From: SZAS-79 sp038319115
GTDB lineage: Bacteria; Pseudomonadota; Gammaproteobacteria; Burkholderiales; SG8-39
Direction of reading: 5' to 3'
NCBI GenBank assembly: GCA_038319115.1
Contig: JBBQCV010000210.1
Span: 1 to 6,386 of the forward strand
Length of the DNA stretch: 6,386 nucleotides
Shown: positions 1 to 6,344 of the stretch, one piece after another
Position numbering within the stretch: the first letter of the stretch is position 1
Layout of the letters: each line of letters begins with the position of its first letter
The notes under the pieces: generated by a model
Databases searched by the model: none
Seen by the model: the letters and a program-made list of their open reading frames with translations, nothing else
Told to the model about the DNA's origin: nothing
Made by a program: the position numbers and the translations under genes

Positions 1-137
1 AGCTCAAGGAGGGCGTGCGCATCCTGTGCAACCTCATGAACGTCAAGGCCGAGAACGTGAAGATCGGCATGCCGGTCAAGCTGTGCTGGGAAAAGTTGTC
101 CGAGGACATCAACTATCCCGCCTTCGAGCCGGAGTGA
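1..137 (+). CDS. DUF35-type OB-fold protein, C-terminal fragment (5' end outside window)
   Basis: The frame that starts at base 3 is open and ends with TGA at 135-137, giving 44 residues. It runs from LKEGVRILCNLMN to NYPAFEPE. The pattern of a hydrophobic strand, then 'VKAENVKIGMPVKLCWEKL', then an acidic stretch and a 'PAFEP' tail is what I know from the OB-fold half of DUF35 proteins (OB_aCoA_assoc). The Zn-ribbon cysteines of that family would lie upstream of the window and cannot be checked. Family knowledge: these small proteins accompany thiolases or SCP-x-like proteins and acyl-CoA enzymes and often form complexes with them. The acyl-CoA ligase begins 51 bases downstream on the same strand, which fits that context. 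The family call is fairly secure; the partner is inference. Confidence 0.8.
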   Translation, partial: LKEGVRILCNLMNVKAENVKIGMPVKLCWEKLSEDINYPAFEPE

Positions 138-158
138 CCCAAGAGTGAGGCGAGCGCT

Positions 159-187
159 GGCCCGCCGCTCGCGGCGCGCCCCGGGCC
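159..187 (+). other. GC-rich inverted repeat abutting the ligase A start codon
   Basis: GGCCCG (159-164) is the exact reverse complement of CGGGCC (182-187). An inner GCCG/CGGC pair (164-167/172-175) could form instead with a four-base loop, sharing base 164. The outer stem ends one base before the GTG at 189. There is no T-run afterwards, so it does not look like an intrinsic terminator. It could occlude initiation of ligase A, but short GC palindromes arise easily by chance at this base composition. Confidence 0.3.
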
Positions 188-188
188 G

Positions 189-1745
189 GTGAAGCTCGCC
201 GCATTCCTGGCCGCCCACGCGCTGGCCACGCCGGCACGCGAAGCGGTGGCCTGCGAAGGCACGCGCCTCACTTTCGGCCAGGTGGACGAGCAGTCAACGC
301 GCCTGGCCAGCGCGCTGGCGGCGCGCGGTATGGCGGTGGGCGACCGCATTGCGATTCATCTTGCCAACCGCGCAGAGTTCGTTGTCGCGTTCATGGGCGT
401 CGTCAAGGCTGGCGCGATCGCCATTACGCTCAACCCGAAGCTCGCGCCCGCCGAGGTGGGCTATATCCTCGCCGATGCAACCCCCAAGGCGGTGATTTTC
501 GAGGACGAAACGCGCGCGGTGCTCGAGCGCGCAGGCGCCGAAATTTCGGGCACGGGTGGGGCGCGCCTCGTCCCGCCGCTCCGCATCATCGTGGGCGGCA
601 CGCCCGGCGCGGGCGAACTCGCTTTCGACGCGCTGGTGCGGCAAGGCGGGCTCGACCTGCCGGAGATTCCGCCCGAATTCGACGACTGCATGATCTCGTA
701 CACCTCGGGCACCACGGGCAAGCCCAAGGGCGCGGTGATCACGCAGGCCAACTACATCGTGCTGGCGGCCTTCTTCAACGGCGTGAACTGGAAACTCACC
801 CCGGCCGATCGCATCCTCGCCACCACGCCGCTCGCGCACCGCTCGGCTTTCCAGCGCATGCTCAACATGGTGTGCGCGGGCGCAAGCCTGGTGGTGATGT
901 CGCGCTTCGACGCGGCGCAGGCCGCGCGCCTCATCGAGGCCGAGCGCATCACGCTGATGGGCATGGTGCCCACGGTGGGGCGCCTGCTGCTGCCCGAGAT
1001 CGAGGCGGCCCCGGCGCGATTCCGCTCGCTGCGCGCAGCCGTGGTCACGGGCGAGGCCTTCCCGGTGGAGCTCAAGCGGCGCCTGCTGGCGGCGCTGCCG
1101 AACCTGGAGCTGCATTCCTTCTTCGCCATGACCGAAGCCGGCGCAATAACCAACCTCGGGCCCGCCGAGCAGTTCGCCAAGGGCGCCTCAGTTGGTCGCG
1201 TGACGCCCGGTGTGGAAGTGAAACTCGTCGACGACAACGGCGGGCGCGTGGCCACCGGCGAGACCGGCGAGATCCTCGTGCGCGCCGGTCCGCCGGGCGC
1301 GTTTCTCACCATGCGCGCTTACTTCAACAACCCGCAGGCCACCGCCGAGGCCTTCGTCGACGGGTGGTTCCGTACCGGCGACCTCGGCCGGCTTGACGCG
1401 GACGGGTATCTCTACATCGTCGACCGCAAGAAGGACATGGTGCTCTCGGGCGGCTACAACATCTATTCCAAGGAAGTCGAGACCGCGATCCTCGAGTTGT
1501 CCGCGGTGCAGGACGTGGCGGTGGTGGGCGTGCCCGATGCCACCTATGGCGAAGCGGTGGCTGCGTTCATCGAGCGGCGGCCGGGCCAGACGCTCGAGGC
1601 CGATGCGGTGATCGCGCATTGCCGCGAGCGCATCTCGGGCTACAAGAAGCCGCGCCATGTGCGCTTCGTCGACGCGCTGCCGAGGAACAGCACCGGCAAG
1701 GTCCTCAAGTTCGAATTGCGCCGCGACTTCGCGTCCGGCCCCTGA
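189..1745 (+). CDS. AMP-forming acyl-CoA ligase (ANL superfamily), copy A
   Basis: This is a cytoplasmic enzyme expected to activate a carboxylic acid with ATP to an acyl-adenylate and then an acyl-CoA, releasing AMP and PPi. The 518 residues are a normal length for the family. The P-loop-like motif YTSGTTGKPKG is at residues 171-181, FAMTE (A5) at 312-316 and the TGD core motif at 396-398. The hinge region DRKKD is at 412-416, followed by SGGYN at 420-424. The C-terminal catalytic lysine is K504 in NSTGK (500-504). The N-domain is about 1-411 and the mobile C-domain 412-518. The GTG start is the only ATG/GTG/TTG in frame after the preceding TGA at 135, and MKLA matches the start of copy B. 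No Shine-Dalgarno sequence is visible. The acyl-CoA dehydrogenase follows after 18 bases. The substrate is unknown; a fatty, alicyclic, aromatic or dicarboxylic acid is possible. Confidence 0.95.
   Translation: MKLAAFLAAHALATPAREAVACEGTRLTFGQVDEQSTRLASALAARGMAVGDRIAIHLANRAEFVVAFMGVVKAGAIAITLNPKLAPAEVGYILADATPKAVIFEDETRAVLERAGAEISGTGGARLVPPLRIIVGGTPGAGELAFDALVRQGGLDLPEIPPEFDDCMISYTSGTTGKPKGAVITQANYIVLAAFFNGVNWKLTPADRILATTPLAHRSAFQRMLNMVCAGASLVVMSRFDAAQAARLIEAERITLMGMVPTVGRLLLPEIEAAPARFRSLRAAVVTGEAFPVELKRRLLAALPNLELHSFFAMTEAGAITNLGPAEQFAKGASVGRVTPGVEVKLVDDNGGRVATGETGEILVRAGPPGAFLTMRAYFNNPQATAEAFVDGWFRTGDLGRLDADGYLYIVDRKKDMVLSGGYNIYSKEVETAILELSAVQDVAVVGVPDATYGEAVAAFIERRPGQTLEADAVIAHCRERISGYKKPRHVRFVDALPRNSTGKVLKFELRRDFASGP
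1422..1481 (+). repeat. 60-bp direct repeat shared with ligase B (copy 1)
   Basis: These 60 bases encode the hinge segment of ligase A, residues 412-431 (DRKKD to KEVE). They are identical base for base to 5181-5240 in ligase B, including all 20 third positions. The flanking bases differ on both sides. Elsewhere the two genes show many silent and replacement differences, and the next longest perfect runs I noticed are around 20 bases. Confidence 0.9.
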
Positions 1746-1752
1746 GCCGGTC

Positions 1753-1756
1753 GAGG
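1753..1756 (+). promoter_or_regulatory. Ribosome binding site for the acyl-CoA dehydrogenase
   Basis: GAGG lies 7 bases upstream of the ATG at 1764, in the 18-base gap after the ligase A stop codon. It is a modest Shine-Dalgarno match and supports this ATG as the start. Confidence 0.55.
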
Positions 1757-1763
1757 CGAGCCC

Positions 1764-2951
1764 ATGGACCTCAATTATTCTGCCGAGGAGCAGGCATTCC
1801 GCGACGAGGTGCGCGCGTGGCTGGATGCCAGCCTGCCGGCCGACCTGAAAGACAAGGTCGCCTCCTTCGAGGTGCTCGGCAAGGACGACACGCAACGCTG
1901 GCACCGCATCCTGTCGGACAAGGGATGGGTGGCGCCGGCGTGGCCGCCCGAGTGGGGCGGCACGGGATGGAATGTGGTGCAGCGCTACATCTTCGAGGAG
2001 GAGTGCGGCTACGCAGGGGCGCCGCAACTCCCGGCGTTGTCGCTCGCGATGTGTGCGCCGGTACTGATCCACTACGGCACCGAGGCCCAGAAGGAGCGCT
2101 TCCTGCCGCGCATCCACGACGGCAGCGAATCGTGGTGCCAGGGCTATTCCGAGCCTGGCGCGGGTTCGGACCTGTCGGCGCTCAAGACCCGTGCGGTGCG
2201 CGAAGGTGACGCGTACGTGGTGACCGGCCAGAAAACCTGGACCACCCACGCGCACTGGGCCGACTGGATGTTCTGCCTTGTGCGCACCGGCAGCGACAGC
2301 CCGAAACAGCAGGAGGGCATTTCCTTCCTGCTCATCGACATGAAGTCGCCGGGCATCACCATCCGGCCGCTGATGCTCATGGACGGCAGCCACGAGGTCA
2401 ACGAGGTGTTCCTCGACCGCGTGCGGGTGCCCGCGGCCAACCTCGTGCACGAGGAAGGCAAGGGCTGGACCGTGGCCAAGTATTTGCTCGGCTATGAGCG
2501 GCTCAACCAGGGACGCATCGGCATTGCCAAGCGCACCTTGGCGCGGCTCAAGGATTACGCCACGCTGGTGCAAAAGGACGGCCGCAACCTCGTGGACGAC
2601 GTGCGCTTTCGCGACCGCGTGGCGCGCATCGAGATCGAGCTCATGGCGTTGGAACTCACCAACCTGCGCATGCTCGACCAGATGCGGCGCACCGGCCGCC
2701 CCCCCGGCGCGGAAGTGTCGATCCTGAAGATCAAGGGCACCGAAATCCACCAGGCGCTGGGCGAACTGTTCGTGCAGGCCGCCGGCCCGCGCGCGCAGCC
2801 GCGCACCAGCCTCGACGGGGAGTTCGATGCGGTCGAGCGCTTCGCGGCGGCGCTCGCGCCGCGGTTCCTCAACCTGCGCAAGATGACGATTTACGGCGGC
2901 TCGAACGAGATCCAGCGCAACATCATTGCCAAATCGATGCTGGGGCTGTGA
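1764..2951 (+). CDS. Acyl-CoA dehydrogenase, PimC-like large-subunit type
   Basis: This FAD enzyme is expected to oxidise an acyl-CoA to the 2,3-enoyl-CoA and pass electrons to ETF. The 395 residues cover the whole fold. The N-terminal helical domain starts at DLNYSAEEQAFRDEVR. The flavin/substrate motif WCQGYSEPGAGSD is at 124-136 and VTGQKTWTT at 153-161. The C-terminal helical domain ends in YGGSNEIQRN (377-386). In MCAD-type enzymes the catalytic glutamate sits in YEGT; here that position is Gly378. A glutamate is instead present at E245 in GYERLNQG, where isovaleryl-CoA and long-chain acyl-CoA dehydrogenases carry their base. The overall wording (EVRAWL, WPPEWGGTGW, HEVNEVFLDRVRVP) resembles proteins annotated as pimeloyl-CoA dehydrogenase large subunit. 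The small subunit usually paired with that type is not in the window. The preceding ligase and the DUF35 gene support a role in acid catabolism; the substrate is not established. Confidence 0.94.
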   Translation: MDLNYSAEEQAFRDEVRAWLDASLPADLKDKVASFEVLGKDDTQRWHRILSDKGWVAPAWPPEWGGTGWNVVQRYIFEEECGYAGAPQLPALSLAMCAPVLIHYGTEAQKERFLPRIHDGSESWCQGYSEPGAGSDLSALKTRAVREGDAYVVTGQKTWTTHAHWADWMFCLVRTGSDSPKQQEGISFLLIDMKSPGITIRPLMLMDGSHEVNEVFLDRVRVPAANLVHEEGKGWTVAKYLLGYERLNQGRIGIAKRTLARLKDYATLVQKDGRNLVDDVRFRDRVARIEIELMALELTNLRMLDQMRRTGRPPGAEVSILKIKGTEIHQALGELFVQAAGPRAQPRTSLDGEFDAVERFAAALAPRFLNLRKMTIYGGSNEIQRNIIAKSMLGL

Positions 2952-2967
2952 GCCCGGCACAAAACCC

Positions 2968-2974
2968 AAGGAGA
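2968..2974 (+). promoter_or_regulatory. Strong ribosome binding site for the Bug receptor
   Basis: AAGGAGA lies 6 bases upstream of the ATG at 2981. It is the best Shine-Dalgarno match in the window. It decides the start in favour of ATG 2981 over the in-frame GTG at 2948, which overlaps the dehydrogenase stop codon. Confidence 0.85.
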
Positions 2975-2980
2975 CTTCCA

Positions 2981-3958
2981 ATGCGATTCCTTCCCATCCT
3001 GTCCGCGGCGCTCGCCGCATCGATCACCCTGCTGTCCGGCGCCGCGCTCGGCCAGGCGTATCCGACCAAGCCCGTTCGGATCATCGTGCCGTACTCCCCC
3101 GGTGGGGTGACGGACCTGTTCTCGCGCGTGCTTGCGCACAACCTGCAGGAAACCCTCGGCCAGCCGTTCCTGGTCGAGAACAAGCCCGGCGCGAGCCAGA
3201 TGGTCGGCGCGATGGTGGTGGCCAAGGCGCCGGCCGACGGCTACACGCTGTACGTAGGCAGCATCACCAGCCTGGCGATGAACGTCTACACGCAGAAGGC
3301 CATCCAGTACGACCCGGTCAAGGACTTCGCGCCGATTTCGCTGGGCATGACGATGCCGATGTTCCTGGTGGTGAACCCGAACACCGTGCCGGCCACCAAC
3401 GTCAAGGAGCTGATCGCGCTGCTCAAGGCCAACCCGGGCAAGTACACGTTCTCGACCACCGGCAACGGCGGCTCGACCCACATGGCGGGGGAGTTGTTCA
3501 AGGTGATGACCGGCACCGAGATGACGGCCATCCCGTACAAGGGTTCGGCCCCCGGCATCGCCGACGTGATCGCCGGGCAGGTGAACATGAGCTTCGACCC
3601 GGGTTCATCCACGCTGCCGCATGTCAAATCAGGCAAGCTGCGCGCGCTGGCCGTGACCGGCCTGAAGCGGTTTTCGCAGATGCCCGACCTGCCCACCGTG
3701 TCCGAGTCCGGCGTGCCGGGGTACGAGTCGGTGATCTGGTTCGGCCTCGTGACCACCGCCGGCACGCCGCCCGCCATCACGCAGAAGCTCTCGCAGGAAA
3801 TCAACCGCATCCTGCGCCAGCCGGCGCTGCAGGAAAAGTTCGGCCTGTCGGCCATCGACCTCACGCCGGGCACGCCGGAAGAGTTCGGCACGCTGATCCG
3901 CAGCGACATCGCCAAGTGGTCCAAGGTCCTGCGCGAGGCGGGGATCAAGCCCGAGTAG
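2981..3958 (+). CDS. Bug/TctC-family periplasmic solute-binding protein
   Basis: This is a secreted receptor of the tripartite tricarboxylate transporter (Bug) family, which binds organic acids and related small molecules in the periplasm. From ATG 2981 it is 325 residues, normal for the family. It has a Sec signal peptide: Arg2, a hydrophobic stretch at about 3-22, and probable cleavage after GQA at 24-26. The mature protein begins YPTKPVRIIVPY, a classic family start. Family motifs follow: PYSPGGVTD (37-45), VENKPGA (65-71), PADGYTL (84-90), GNGGSTHMAGELFK (161-174), PYKGSAPGIADVIAGQV (185-201) and DLPTVSESGVPGY (236-248). It starts 29 bases after the dehydrogenase and ends 16 bases before ligase B. 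No TctA or TctB membrane component is in the window, so it may share a permease encoded elsewhere or act as a sensor. The ligand cannot be read from the sequence. Confidence 0.96.
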   Translation: MRFLPILSAALAASITLLSGAALGQAYPTKPVRIIVPYSPGGVTDLFSRVLAHNLQETLGQPFLVENKPGASQMVGAMVVAKAPADGYTLYVGSITSLAMNVYTQKAIQYDPVKDFAPISLGMTMPMFLVVNPNTVPATNVKELIALLKANPGKYTFSTTGNGGSTHMAGELFKVMTGTEMTAIPYKGSAPGIADVIAGQVNMSFDPGSSTLPHVKSGKLRALAVTGLKRFSQMPDLPTVSESGVPGYESVIWFGLVTTAGTPPAITQKLSQEINRILRQPALQEKFGLSAIDLTPGTPEEFGTLIRSDIAKWSKVLREAGIKPE

Positions 3959-3974
3959 GCGCTGCGCACGCCCG

Positions 3975-5519
3975 ATGAAGCTCGCCTCCTTTCTCGCCAC
4001 CCACGCGCGTGCCACGCCGGACCGGGATGCCGTCATCTGCGGCCCCGAGCGGCTGACTTTCGGCCAGCTCGACGCCACCACCGACCGCCTGGCCAACGCG
4101 CTGCGCAGCGAGGGCGTTGGGGTGGGCGACCGCGTGGCGATCCAGTTGCAGAACACGGTGGAGTTTGTGCGCGCTTTCCTCGCGATCACCAAGGCGGGCG
4201 GCATCGCGGTGCCGGTCAACACGCGCCTGGCCCCGGCCGAGATCGCCTACATCCTCGCCGACAGCGCGCCCAAGGCGGTGTTCATCTCGGACGAGACGCG
4301 CGAAGTCTACGAGCGCGCCGCGGCCGAGGCTGCTGGGGTGATCCGGATCGCGGCAGGCGCGGCCGCGGCGGGCGAGCGCTCGATCGCGGCGCTGATCGAC
4401 GCCGGCGCCCCTGGCACGCCGGTGGTGCCCAGTGAATTCGACGACAACTTGATCGTCTACACCTCGGGCACCACCGGCAAGCCCAAGGGCGCGATCCTCA
4501 CCCAGGCCAATTCGATCATCCCCAACGGCTACCTCAACGCCATCCAGTACGGGATTTCGGAGCGCGACCGCCAGCTCGTCACCACGCCGCTTGCGCATCG
4601 CACCGGCTTCGCGCGCATGGCCAACATGATCCTGCACGGCTCAACGTTGGTGGTGATGCCGCGCTTCGACGCGGCCGGCGCGGCGCGGCTGGTCAAGGAG
4701 GAGCGCATCTCCGTGGTTGGCATGGTGCCGACGGTGGGCCGCATGCTGTTGCCCGAGATCGAGGCGCGGCCGCAGGATTTTTCCAGCGTCAACGTGATGC
4801 TGGTCACGGGCGAGGCTTTCCCGCTCGAAGTGAAGCAGCGTATCCATGCAGCACTGCCGCATGTGCGGCTGTATTCGTTTTTCGCGATGACCGAGGTCGG
4901 CGGCCTCACGCTGCTCGGGCCCGAGGAGCAGTTCACCCACCCGGCTTCATTGGGGCGGCTCAACCCCGGCGCCGAGGTGCGCCTCGTGGATGCCGCAGGC
5001 AAGGAGGTCTCGCCCGGCGAGGTCGGCGAGATGTGGGTGCGCACCGGCGAACCCGGCCGCTACCTCACCATGCGGTGCTACTTCAACAAGCCAAAGGAAA
5101 CCGCCGAGACGATCCGCGACGGCTGGGTCGCCACCGGCGACATGGCGCGCATGGAGCCCGACGGCCACCTCTACATCATGGACCGCAAGAAGGACATGGT
5201 GCTCTCGGGCGGCTACAACATCTATTCCAAGGAAGTCGAGCTGGTGCTGCAGCAGCACCCCGCCGTGCAGGATGCGGCGGTGATCGGCGTGCCCGATGCG
5301 GTGTATGGCGAGTCGGTGGCGGCTTTTGTCGAACTGCGGCCCGGCATGCAGGCGAGCGCCGGGGAGATCGTCGCGCACTGCCGCGACCGCATCGCCGGCT
5401 ACAAGAAGCCCAAGCACGTGCGCTTTCTCGCCGTGCTTCCGCGCAACAGCACCGGCAAGGTGCAGAAGTTCGAGTTGCGCAAGGCCTTCGCCGCAGGCGG
5501 CCCGGCGCGCACGGGGTAA
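3975..5519 (+). CDS. AMP-forming acyl-CoA ligase (ANL superfamily), copy B
   Basis: This is a second cytoplasmic acid:CoA ligase, 514 residues. It aligns end to end with copy A at roughly 60% identity by eye. All core motifs are intact: YTSGTTGKPKG at 162-172, FAMTE at 303-307, TGD at 387-389, DRKKD at 403-407, SGGYN at 411-415, and the catalytic K495 in NSTGK (491-495). Differences from copy A cluster in the linker before the P-loop motif, which is nine residues shorter here. They also fall around the pocket region after PLAHR (TGFARMANM here against SAFQRMLNM in copy A), so substrate range may differ. The ATG is 16 bases after the receptor stop with no clear Shine-Dalgarno sequence, suggesting translational coupling. 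The MKLASFLA start matches copy A. It is probably cotranscribed with the dehydrogenase and receptor. The substrate is unknown. Confidence 0.95.
   Translation: MKLASFLATHARATPDRDAVICGPERLTFGQLDATTDRLANALRSEGVGVGDRVAIQLQNTVEFVRAFLAITKAGGIAVPVNTRLAPAEIAYILADSAPKAVFISDETREVYERAAAEAAGVIRIAAGAAAAGERSIAALIDAGAPGTPVVPSEFDDNLIVYTSGTTGKPKGAILTQANSIIPNGYLNAIQYGISERDRQLVTTPLAHRTGFARMANMILHGSTLVVMPRFDAAGAARLVKEERISVVGMVPTVGRMLLPEIEARPQDFSSVNVMLVTGEAFPLEVKQRIHAALPHVRLYSFFAMTEVGGLTLLGPEEQFTHPASLGRLNPGAEVRLVDAAGKEVSPGEVGEMWVRTGEPGRYLTMRCYFNKPKETAETIRDGWVATGDMARMEPDGHLYIMDRKKDMVLSGGYNIYSKEVELVLQQHPAVQDAAVIGVPDAVYGESVAAFVELRPGMQASAGEIVAHCRDRIAGYKKPKHVRFLAVLPRNSTGKVQKFELRKAFAAGGPARTG
5181..5240 (+). repeat. 60-bp direct repeat shared with ligase A (copy 2)
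   Basis: Identical to 1422-1481. It encodes residues 403-422 of ligase B, the hinge between the N- and C-terminal domains. The preceding base (G here, C in copy A) and the following base (C here, A in copy A) differ, so the perfect tract is exactly 60 bases. Confidence 0.9.
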
Positions 5520-5528
5520 CATCGGGGC

Positions 5529-6344
5529 ATGGACCGTCTGGGCGAATCGCTCTCCAACGTAGGGGCCGCGCTGCTGGTGCGCCTCGAGGCGCACCTTCCG
5601 AGCGTGATCGGCGCGGTGCTGTTGCTCATCGCGGGCTGGCTTCTTGCGCGCGTGCTGCGGGTGCTGGCGGTGCGCGGCGTCCAGCTCGCCGATACCCTGC
5701 TCGCCCGCCTGGCCGGCTCGGCGCGCGTCCGAGTGGCGCGTTCCGCACACGTCCTCGGCGCCATCGTTTACTGGGTGGTGCTGTTGTTCTTCGTGGCCGC
5801 AGCCACGCACGAGCTCGGCCTGCAGACTTTCACCCAGTGGCTCGCGCGCCTGCTCGAATACCTCCCCACCCTAGCGGCGGGTGTATTGATCATCGTGGCC
5901 GGGTATGTGCTCTCGCGCTTCACCGCCGACCTCGTGCGCGCCACGAGCACCCGGCTGCAGCCGGCGCAGCGCGACGCGCTTGCGCGCGTGGCGCAGGGCG
6001 GGACCCTCGTCGCGGCGATCCTCGTGGGCGCCGACCAGATGGGCATCAAAGTCACCTGGATCGCGATCCTGTCGGCGCTCGTCATCGCCTCGCTGCTCGG
6101 CGGGGTGACCATCGCCGCCAGCCTGGGCGCGCGCAGCTACGTCGCCAACCTCATCGGCGCGCACTACCTGCGTAATGCCTTCCAGGTCGGCCAGCGCGTG
6201 CGCGTCGCCGGCTTCGAGGGCCGCATCCTCAACGTGAGCGTGACCTCACTGCTGCTCGAGACCAAGGAGGGGCGGGTGGTGATTCCCGGGAGCGTGTACA
6301 ACGACGAGCCGATCGAGCTGCTGGGCGCTCGCCCCGATGGCTGA
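5529..6344 (+). CDS. Small MscS-family mechanosensitive channel
   Basis: This is an inner-membrane protein of 271 residues, expected to act as an osmotically or tension-gated channel. Hydrophobic segments lie at about 24-44, 74-94, 112-131, 153-170 and 174-197. The segments at 24-44 and 112-131 resemble each other (LPSVIGAVLLLIAGWLLAR and LPTLAAGVLIIVAGYVLSR), as in the conserved TM-helix repeat found in some MscS-like proteins. The stretch ASLGARSYVANLIGAHYL (197-214) fits the pore-helix end, and FQVGQRVRVAGFEGRI to VVIPGSVYNDEPIELL (218-265) is the MscS beta domain. The protein stops right after this domain, so it lacks the C-terminal alpha/beta cage of E. coli MscS (286 residues). The ATG is 9 bases after the ligase B stop, with only a weak GGGG upstream. 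A link to the catabolic genes is not evident, and it may simply be cotranscribed. Confidence 0.88.
   Translation: MDRLGESLSNVGAALLVRLEAHLPSVIGAVLLLIAGWLLARVLRVLAVRGVQLADTLLARLAGSARVRVARSAHVLGAIVYWVVLLFFVAAATHELGLQTFTQWLARLLEYLPTLAAGVLIIVAGYVLSRFTADLVRATSTRLQPAQRDALARVAQGGTLVAAILVGADQMGIKVTWIAILSALVIASLLGGVTIAASLGARSYVANLIGAHYLRNAFQVGQRVRVAGFEGRILNVSVTSLLLETKEGRVVIPGSVYNDEPIELLGARPDG

Noticed and set aside
159..187. Intrinsic terminator after the DUF35 gene
   Set aside because: The inverted repeat is not followed by a run of T; it runs directly into the ligase A start codon.
2895..2900. Dehydrogenase inactivated by loss of the catalytic Glu (YGGS instead of YEGT)
   Set aside because: A glutamate at residue 245 occupies the alternative base position known from isovaleryl-CoA and long-chain acyl-CoA dehydrogenases, so loss of activity is not implied.
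2948..2980. GTG at 2948 as the receptor start (11 extra residues)
   Set aside because: It overlaps the dehydrogenase stop codon, has no well-placed ribosome binding site, and would put a non-signal extension before a proper signal peptide. ATG 2981 has AAGGAGA 6 bases upstream.
1188..3020. A 610-codon open frame on the minus strand
   Set aside because: It lies antisense to most of ligase A and the dehydrogenase, both of which have full motif sets. Its product is rich in Arg, His and Ala with no recognisable domain, as expected from a reverse frame in GC-rich coding DNA.
2926..3978. A 350-codon open frame on the plus strand overlapping the receptor gene
   Set aside because: It is in another frame of the Bug receptor and gives a low-complexity Arg/Gly/Ala/His-rich product. 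The receptor frame has a signal peptide, family motifs and a ribosome binding site.
1422..5240. The 60-bp direct repeat as part of a mobile element or attachment site
   Set aside because: Both copies are in frame within the same conserved hinge of homologous ligases, and there is no transposase, integrase or terminal inverted repeat in the window.
5033..6175. A 380-codon open frame on the plus strand spanning the end of ligase B and the channel
   Set aside because: It runs across two recognisable genes in a different frame and its product is Arg/Gly/Ala-rich without domains. It is a composition artefact.
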